A stretch of DNA of 9,978 bases from Oscillospiraceae bacterium (GTDB lineage Bacteria; Bacillota; Clostridia; Oscillospirales; Ruminococcaceae). Positions 5,929 to 9,978 of this stretch are shown here, piece by piece; the stretch's first letter is position 1; the number at the start of each line of letters is the position of its first letter. The notes under the pieces are model-generated. The model saw only the letters and a list, made by a program, of their open reading frames with translations. It made no database searches and was not told the DNA's origin. The stretch spans positions 2,952-12,929 of the forward strand of contig JAHZBJ010000012.1 in assembly GCA_019423445.1 (NCBI GenBank), given 5' to 3'. Both the position numbers and the translations under genes were made by a program.

Positions 5929-6807
5929 ATGAAAATCCAAGGTTCCATCGTTGCGCTGATCACCCCTTTTCACCCAGACGGGTCGGTGAATTTTCCCCGG
6001 CTGGGGGAGCTGCTGGACTTCCACATCTACAACCAGACTGACGCCATCCTGGTACTTGGCACCACAGGGGAATCCTCCGCCATGAGCCGCGAGGAGGACG
6101 AAGCAGTTTGCAGCTTTACCGTTGACCGGGTGGCGGGCCGGGTCCCTGTGCTGGCTGGAAGCGGCTCCAACTGCACCCAGACCATGGTGGAAAAAAGCCT
6201 GGCTTACCAGCGGCTGGGGGTGGACGGCCTGCTTCTGGTCTCCCCCTACTACAACAAAACCAATACGGAAGGGATGTACCGGCATTTCGCAGCGGCGGCT
6301 GACGCGGTGGAAATTCCCTGTTTGCTGTACAACGTCCCCGGGCGCACTGCCTGTTCCATCCCGGAAGCGGTGGTGCGAAGGCTCGCGGCTCACCCAAACA
6401 TCGCAGGTATCAAAGAGGCCTCCGGAGATCTGGGATACGCCTCCCGAATCGCCCGGTTTCTCAGCGACGACTTCGTGATGTACTCCGGCAACGACGACGT
6501 AATTCTGCCCATGATGGCCCTGGGTGCGTCAGGGGCCATCTCGGTGGCGGCAAATATCCTGCCCCGCCAGATCAAAGCTTTAGTAGGCCGGTTCCTGGCT
6601 GGGGATGTGGAAGGGGCCAGGGAATTACAGCTGCGGTATCTGGAACTGATTCGTTGCCTTTTCCTGGAAGTCAACCCCATTCCCATCAAAGAGGCCATGA
6701 ATCTTCTGGGGATGGAAGTGGGGGGCTGCCGGCTGCCTCTGGCCCCCATGGGTCCAAGCGCCCAGGCCGCCCTCCAGGCTGCCATGGAGGAGGTGGAACT
6801 GCTGTGA
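5929..6807 (+). CDS. dapA: 4-hydroxy-tetrahydrodipicolinate synthase
   Basis: Condenses pyruvate with L-aspartate-4-semialdehyde, the first committed step of DAP/lysine synthesis, in the cytoplasm. It is 292 aa from the ATG at 5929, the same size as E. coli DapA, and forms a TIM barrel of the class I aldolase type. Catalytic residues are all visible: GTTGES (Thr45, Thr46), SPYYNK (Tyr108), YNVPGRT (Tyr134, Arg139) and GIKEASGD (Schiff-base Lys162), corresponding to E. coli Thr44/45, Tyr107, Tyr133, Arg138 and Lys161. An open extension upstream to an ATG at 5803 is Arg/Pro-rich, unlike any DapA N-terminus, and poorly spaced from its purine tract. The stop TGA at 6805-6807 overlaps the dapB GTG start (sequence GTGA), so translation is likely coupled. 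This is the first gene of a dapA-dapB-dapH unit preceded by a long leader that may carry regulation. Confidence 0.97.
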   Translation: MKIQGSIVALITPFHPDGSVNFPRLGELLDFHIYNQTDAILVLGTTGESSAMSREEDEAVCSFTVDRVAGRVPVLAGSGSNCTQTMVEKSLAYQRLGVDGLLLVSPYYNKTNTEGMYRHFAAAADAVEIPCLLYNVPGRTACSIPEAVVRRLAAHPNIAGIKEASGDLGYASRIARFLSDDFVMYSGNDDVILPMMALGASGAISVAANILPRQIKALVGRFLAGDVEGARELQLRYLELIRCLFLEVNPIPIKEAMNLLGMEVGGCRLPLAPMGPSAQAALQAAMEEVELL

Positions 6808-7526
6808 TCTCCATTCTTCTTTCCGGGCACGGCCGGATGGGACAGTGTCTGGAGAAACTGATTCGGGAAGCTCCCGATCTGACCCTAGCCGGGATCCTGG
6901 AACCAGGAGATACCTCTCCCCTGCCTCATGCCGATGCGGTGGTGGATTTCTCCCACCCCGATTTCTTCCCCCGGGCGGCGGAATATGCCCTGAAAAACCG
7001 AGCTGTTCTTGTCTCCGGCACCACCGGTCTTACCCCTGCAAATCACGAACTTCTGGGGGAGTTGGGAACCGAAATCCCCGTCCTTTGGAGCGCCAACTTC
7101 TCCACAGGTATTGCCGTGCTGGAAAAGGCGGTGGCCGAGATGGCCAAAACGCTGTCGGATTTCGATATCGAAATTCTGGAGGCCCACCACAACCGCAAGG
7201 AGGATGCCCCCAGCGGCACCGCGAAGCTTCTCCTGGAAGCCGTGGACCCTGAACACCGCCATATCCCGGTTTATGGCCGGGAGGGGCGCCCTGGTCCCCG
7301 GGACTCCAAAGAGATCGGCATTCACTCCCTCCGCGGCGGCACGGTAGCCGGGACCCATACCATCCTTTTTCTTGGCCCTGGGGAGACCCTGGAGATTACC
7401 CACCGGGCTGCAGGGCGGGAGATATTTGCCCAGGGAGCGCTTCGAGCCCTTCGGGCTCTGATGGGACGGCCCCGGGGGTTGTACACCCTGGAAAGCCTTT
7501 TGATGGGAGGAGAAAGCCAAAAATGA
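6804..7526 (+). CDS. dapB: 4-hydroxy-tetrahydrodipicolinate reductase
   Basis: NAD(P)H-dependent reductase that converts the DapA product to tetrahydrodipicolinate. It has 240 aa, on the short side for DapB (240-270). The N-terminal Rossmann fold carries GHGRMG (residues 8-13). It is followed by VSGTTGL and SANFSTG, then the substrate-binding signature EAHHNRKEDAPSGTA, in which His128/His129 and Lys132 correspond to E. coli His159/His160 and Lys163. I place the start at GTG 6804 because MISILLSGHGRMG is the expected DapB N-terminus, GGAGGAGG (6786-6793) lies 10 nt upstream, and the GTG overlaps the dapA stop by 4 nt. The open frame further upstream is only a shadow inside dapA. The 3' end overlaps the dapH ATG by 4 nt (ATGA). 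Confidence 0.96.
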   Translation: MISILLSGHGRMGQCLEKLIREAPDLTLAGILEPGDTSPLPHADAVVDFSHPDFFPRAAEYALKNRAVLVSGTTGLTPANHELLGELGTEIPVLWSANFSTGIAVLEKAVAEMAKTLSDFDIEILEAHHNRKEDAPSGTAKLLLEAVDPEHRHIPVYGREGRPGPRDSKEIGIHSLRGGTVAGTHTILFLGPGETLEITHRAAGREIFAQGALRALRALMGRPRGLYTLESLLMGGESQK

Positions 7527-8218
7527 TGAACGCCCAGGAGATTATCCAGTACATCAGCCAATCGGAAAAAAAGACCCCTGTAAAGGTCACCCTCCGGGAG
7601 CTGGAACCTATCGACTACGGTTCCGCCCAGGTCTTTGGAGCCGGGGACAAAATCGTCTTTGGAGATTGGAGGGAGCTCGGGCCCATCCTGGCTGCCAATC
7701 GGGATAAGATCGCCGATTTGGTGGTGGAAAACGGCTGCCGCAATTCCGCCATCCCCCTTTTGGATCTCAAGGCCCTCAATGCCCGGATTGAACCTGGCGC
7801 CATTATCCGGGAGGGGGTGGAGATCGGTGATTCCGCCGTCATTATGATGGGTGCCATCCTCAACATTGGAGCTTCCGTAGGTCCAGGGACCATGATCGAC
7901 ATGGGAGCCATCCTTGGGGGGCGGGCCACTGTAGGCAGCCGCTGCCACATCGGCGCCGGAGCCGTGCTGGCTGGGGTGGTGGAACCTGCCAGCGCAGTTC
8001 CGGTGGTGGTGGAGGACGATGTCCTCATCGGGGCCAACGCCGTAGTAATCGAGGGGGTGCGGATTGGAAGGGGATCGGTCATCGCCGCAGGCAGCGTGGT
8101 GATCCGGGATGTCCCTCCCGGCGTGGTTGCAGCGGGAGTCCCGGCCCGGATTATCAAAGAAAAGGACGCCAAAACTGCAGGGAAAACCGCCCTGCTGGAT
8201 GCCCTTCGCAATCTGTAG
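7523..8218 (+). CDS. dapH: 2,3,4,5-tetrahydropyridine-2,6-dicarboxylate N-acetyltransferase
   Basis: Acetyl-CoA-dependent enzyme that opens and acetylates tetrahydrodipicolinate to N-acetyl-2-amino-6-oxopimelate, entering the acetylase branch. It has 231 aa, close to Bacillus DapH (236 aa). Residues 1-85 form the DapH-specific N-terminal region (AQEIIQYISQSEKKTPVKV, then RNSAIPLLDLKALNARIEPGA). From about residue 90 to 205 hexapeptide repeats build a left-handed beta-helix (IGDSAVIMMGA, IDMGAILGGRATVG, CHIGAGAVLAGVVEP, VEDDVLIGANAVV, VIAAGSVVIRDVPPG). The DapH-type N-terminus and VVEPASAVPVVVEDDV distinguish it from succinylase-type DapD. The start is ATG 7523 or the adjacent ATG 7526; GGGAGGAG (7505-7512) is 10 nt from the first, which overlaps the dapB stop. 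It is the last gene of the dapABH unit, with a terminator right after the stop. Confidence 0.96.
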   Translation: MMNAQEIIQYISQSEKKTPVKVTLRELEPIDYGSAQVFGAGDKIVFGDWRELGPILAANRDKIADLVVENGCRNSAIPLLDLKALNARIEPGAIIREGVEIGDSAVIMMGAILNIGASVGPGTMIDMGAILGGRATVGSRCHIGAGAVLAGVVEPASAVPVVVEDDVLIGANAVVIEGVRIGRGSVIAAGSVVIRDVPPGVVAAGVPARIIKEKDAKTAGKTALLDALRNL

Positions 8219-8221
8219 AAG

Positions 8222-8249
8222 AAAACCCCGCTGTTGGCGGGGTTTTTTT
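8222..8249 (+). terminator. Rho-independent terminator of dapA-dapB-dapH
   Basis: A perfect 10-bp stem AAAACCCCGC/GCGGGGTTTT closes the loop TGTTG and runs into seven T residues, starting 4 nt after the dapH stop codon. Confidence 0.95.
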
Positions 8250-8325
8250 GAAACCATTTACCAAGTTTTTACTTCTCCCCGGCATATCCTTGACCAATGC
8301 AGTTTAAAATAGCGGGGATGAAGGG

Positions 8326-8341
8326 GTTTTCCCGGGAAAAC
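8326..8341. repeat. 16-nt perfect palindrome upstream of ppx
   Basis: GTTTTCCCGGGAAAAC is fully self-complementary with no spacer and ends 53 nt before the ppx ATG. With no loop it is more like a dimeric repressor site than an RNA hairpin. A regulator has not been identified and the role is inference. Confidence 0.5.
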
Positions 8342-8349
8342 TAAGAATC

Positions 8350-8365
8350 CGGGCCCTTTCGCCCG
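8350..8365 (+). repeat. Small hairpin in the ppx leader
   Basis: CGGGC and GCCCG flank the loop CCTTTC, with partial further pairing outside, 13 nt before the ppx ribosome binding site. It is not followed by a T-run, so it is not a terminator. The rest of the 8250-8394 gap has a TTGACC (8290-8295) and a TAAAAT (8305-8310) that are only 9 nt apart, so no confident promoter can be called. Confidence 0.35.
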
Positions 8366-8394
8366 AATCTCATTACCATAAAGGAATGACTGTT

Positions 8395-9297
8395 ATGAAC
8401 CACGCCGTTGTGGACCTGGGGTCCAACACCATCCGCCTTTCCCTTTATAACATTCTTCCGGGAGGCGGCTTCCGTCTCCTTTTTTCCGAGAAGGAAACCG
8501 CCGGGATCGCCGGGTACATCAGCGATGGGATCCTCTCCCAGGAGGGGGTGGAGCGGGCCGCCTCAGCTCTTCTCCAGTTCCAAACGCTGCTGGAACACCT
8601 GGGGGAACAGCAAATCCACGTTTTCGCCACCGCCTCCCTCCGAAACATCCGCAACACCGCCCAGGCGGTGGAGGAGCTGAAACTCCGCACCGGGATCTTG
8701 GTGGATGTCCTCTCCGGAGAGGAGGAAGCCCGCCTGGGCTATCAGGGGGCATTGCTTACCTGCAAAACCACCCCTGAAGCTATGTTCGATATCGGCGGCG
8801 GCAGCACCGAAATCCTGGAAGCCCCAGGGGGCGCCGTTCAGAATGCCAAAAGCTATCCCATCGGCTCCCTGAATCTTTTCACCCGCTATGTCTCAAAGAT
8901 CTGGCCCAAAGAACGGGAGCTGGAGGACATCCGCCGGTACGTCCGTCAGGAGCTGGAGGGAGCTCTGCCCCAGGAAGCTGTAAAACATGTCTGTGGTATC
9001 GGGGGTACTGCCCGGGCGGTGCTGAAAATCGCCAACGCCTGGTACCGCCGCTCTCCGGAGACCCGGACTCTCACCCCGGACCAGCTGGAGGAGGTCACCC
9101 AAATCCTATGCCGCCGGGACAAAACCGCCCGCCCGCTGACCCTCCGCCACTGCCCGGACCGGGTCCACACCGTTCTGCCCGGGGCCCTCCTGATGAACAC
9201 CCTGGGACAAGCCCTGTGCCGAGAGGAAATATTCATCAGTAAATATGGAGTCAGGGAGGGGTACCTGTGCCACAAACTGCTGAAGGTTACGACCTGA
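8395..9297 (+). CDS. ppx: Ppx/GppA family phosphatase, probable exopolyphosphatase
   Basis: Member of the ASKHA-fold Ppx/GppA family. It probably releases phosphate from polyphosphate ends, with pppGpp hydrolysis as the alternative activity of the family. It has 300 aa from the ATG at 8395, the size of the core two-lobed domain without the C-terminal HD extension of E. coli PPX (over 500 aa). Motifs are VVDLGSNTIRLSLYN at the N-terminus (phosphate loop 1), ATASLRNIRN, SGEEEARLGY (Glu110/111, the region of the catalytic glutamate), FDIGGGSTEI (phosphate loop 2) and GIGGTARAV. The ATG at 8386 directly abuts AAAGGA, whereas 8395 is 9 nt from it, so 8395 is preferred. Its 3' end overlaps ppk1 by 31 nt, and the neighbour strongly favours the exopolyphosphatase role. 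Confidence 0.9.
   Translation: MNHAVVDLGSNTIRLSLYNILPGGGFRLLFSEKETAGIAGYISDGILSQEGVERAASALLQFQTLLEHLGEQQIHVFATASLRNIRNTAQAVEELKLRTGILVDVLSGEEEARLGYQGALLTCKTTPEAMFDIGGGSTEILEAPGGAVQNAKSYPIGSLNLFTRYVSKIWPKERELEDIRRYVRQELEGALPQEAVKHVCGIGGTARAVLKIANAWYRRSPETRTLTPDQLEEVTQILCRRDKTARPLTLRHCPDRVHTVLPGALLMNTLGQALCREEIFISKYGVREGYLCHKLLKVTT
9253..9259 (+). promoter_or_regulatory. Ribosome binding site that decides the ppk1 start inside ppx
   Basis: AGGGAGG, inside the end of the ppx coding region, lies 7 nt before a GTG at 9267 that opens the polyphosphate kinase frame. No ATG in that frame occurs before the conserved PPK N-terminus. Confidence 0.7.
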
Positions 9298-9978
9298 GCT
9301 ACACGCAAAACCGGGAGTTGAGCTGGCTGCGGTTCAACCAGCGGGTACTGGAGGAAGCTGCCGATCCCTCAGTGCCGCTGATGGAACGGTTCCGGTTTCT
9401 TTCCATCTTCACCAGCAACCTGGACGAATTCTTCATGGTCCGGGTGGGGAGCCTGCTGGATCTCTCCGCCATGGCCCCCAAGTCAGTGGACAGCAAAAGC
9501 GGCATGACCCCTTCCCAACAGCTGGAGATGATCTATCAGGCGGTAGGACCTCTCATCCGCCACCGCGACGCCCTTTACGCAGAGCTCACCAAGAAACTGG
9601 AGCATAACGGCATCCGGGACGTTTCCTGGGAGGCTCTAAAGGGGCGGGAAAAGGACTTCGTGCAGAATTGGTACCGGGGTAACATGCGCCCCCTCCTCTC
9701 CCCCCAGATCATCGACCGCAATCACCCCTTTCCCCACCTGAAAAATAAGGCTCTTTACTGCGCGGCTCTTTTACAAAACAAGGGAAAAACCCTTTTGGGT
9801 ATCGTGGGGGTTCCCGAAAGCCTATCTTCCCTTCTCTTCCTGCCGGATGGGAAAGGCTCCTTTATCCGCACCGAAAACATCCTTCTGGCTCACATGAAAA
9901 AAATTTTCAAGATCTACCACATTCAGGAAGCAGCGGTGGTATCGGTTACCAGAAACGCCGACATCAGCTACGATGATG
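9267..9978 (+). CDS. ppk1: Polyphosphate kinase 1 (3' partial)
   Basis: Reversibly transfers the gamma-phosphate of ATP to growing polyphosphate at the membrane or cytoplasm. About 237 residues of an enzyme usually near 700 aa are visible. The hallmark N-domain is clear: YTQNRELSWLRFNQRVLEEA, then FRFLSIFTSNLDEFFMVRVG, then the start of the head domain (LLSPQIIDRNHPFPHLKNK and the ENILLAHMKKIFKIY segment). The catalytic histidines lie beyond the window edge and cannot be checked. The frame stays open to 9978. The start is GTG 9267, giving MPQTAEGYDLSYTQN; it overlaps ppx by 31 nt and has a good ribosome binding site. The overlap implies cotranscription and probably coupled translation of the polyphosphate-making and polyphosphate-degrading enzymes. 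Confidence 0.95.
   Translation, partial: MPQTAEGYDLSYTQNRELSWLRFNQRVLEEAADPSVPLMERFRFLSIFTSNLDEFFMVRVGSLLDLSAMAPKSVDSKSGMTPSQQLEMIYQAVGPLIRHRDALYAELTKKLEHNGIRDVSWEALKGREKDFVQNWYRGNMRPLLSPQIIDRNHPFPHLKNKALYCAALLQNKGKTLLGIVGVPESLSSLLFLPDGKGSFIRTENILLAHMKKIFKIYHIQEAAVVSVTRNADISYDD

Noticed and set aside
7322..8257. A 311-codon minus-strand frame opposite dapB and dapH.
   Set aside because: It is antisense to two certain dap genes and its repeated Gly/Asp/His pattern mirrors the dapH hexapeptide codons.
8290..8310. TTGACC and TAAAAT as a promoter for ppx.
   Set aside because: The hexamers are separated by only 9 nt, too close for a sigma-70/sigma-A promoter, and neither has a good partner at 16-18 nt.

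Overview
The window is a gene-dense, GC-rich piece of bacterial chromosome (upper-50s %GC by eye). It carries housekeeping and accessory metabolism genes on both strands and no mobile element, CRISPR array, tRNA or rRNA that I could see. Strong AGGAGG-type ribosome binding sites, a lipoprotein-type solute-binding protein, an acetylase-type diaminopimelate (DAP) pathway like that of Bacillus, and a strong preference for C or G in third codon positions suggest a Gram-positive Firmicute. A high-GC gut-type Clostridium (Oscillospirales-like) is my best guess. That placement is inference, not something the sequence proves.

Layout. (1) Positions 1-3152 (+): a glycine betaine/proline-type ABC importer in the order binding lipoprotein (5' end cut off by the window), permease, ATPase with CBS domains, closed by a strong terminator at 3172-3206. 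(2) Positions 3274-8218: five genes that together cover the acetylated branch of DAP/lysine synthesis. patA (+) converges on an M20 deacetylase (-) across a perfect bidirectional terminator. The deacetylase is divergent from dapA-dapB-dapH (+), whose three genes overlap by 4 nt each and end at a terminator at 8222-8249. (3) Positions 8395-9978 (+): a ppx/gppA-family phosphatase overlapped by the 5' part of polyphosphate kinase ppk1, which runs off the window.

How the genes work together. DapA condenses aspartate semialdehyde with pyruvate, and DapB reduces the product to tetrahydrodipicolinate. DapH acetylates that, PatA transaminates it to N-acetyl-LL-DAP, and the deacetylase releases LL-DAP for peptidoglycan and lysine. 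Aspartokinase, Asd, DapF and LysA are not in the window. The Opu-type importer would take up compatible solutes under osmotic stress, and Ppx/Ppk would control polyphosphate.

The window is largely ordinary. The places that merit a second look are the long, structured divergent leader between the deacetylase and dapA (5612-5928), the inverted repeats in front of ppx, an insertion in the Opu ATPase, and the 31-nt ppx/ppk1 overlap. I found no evidence for a previously undescribed system.
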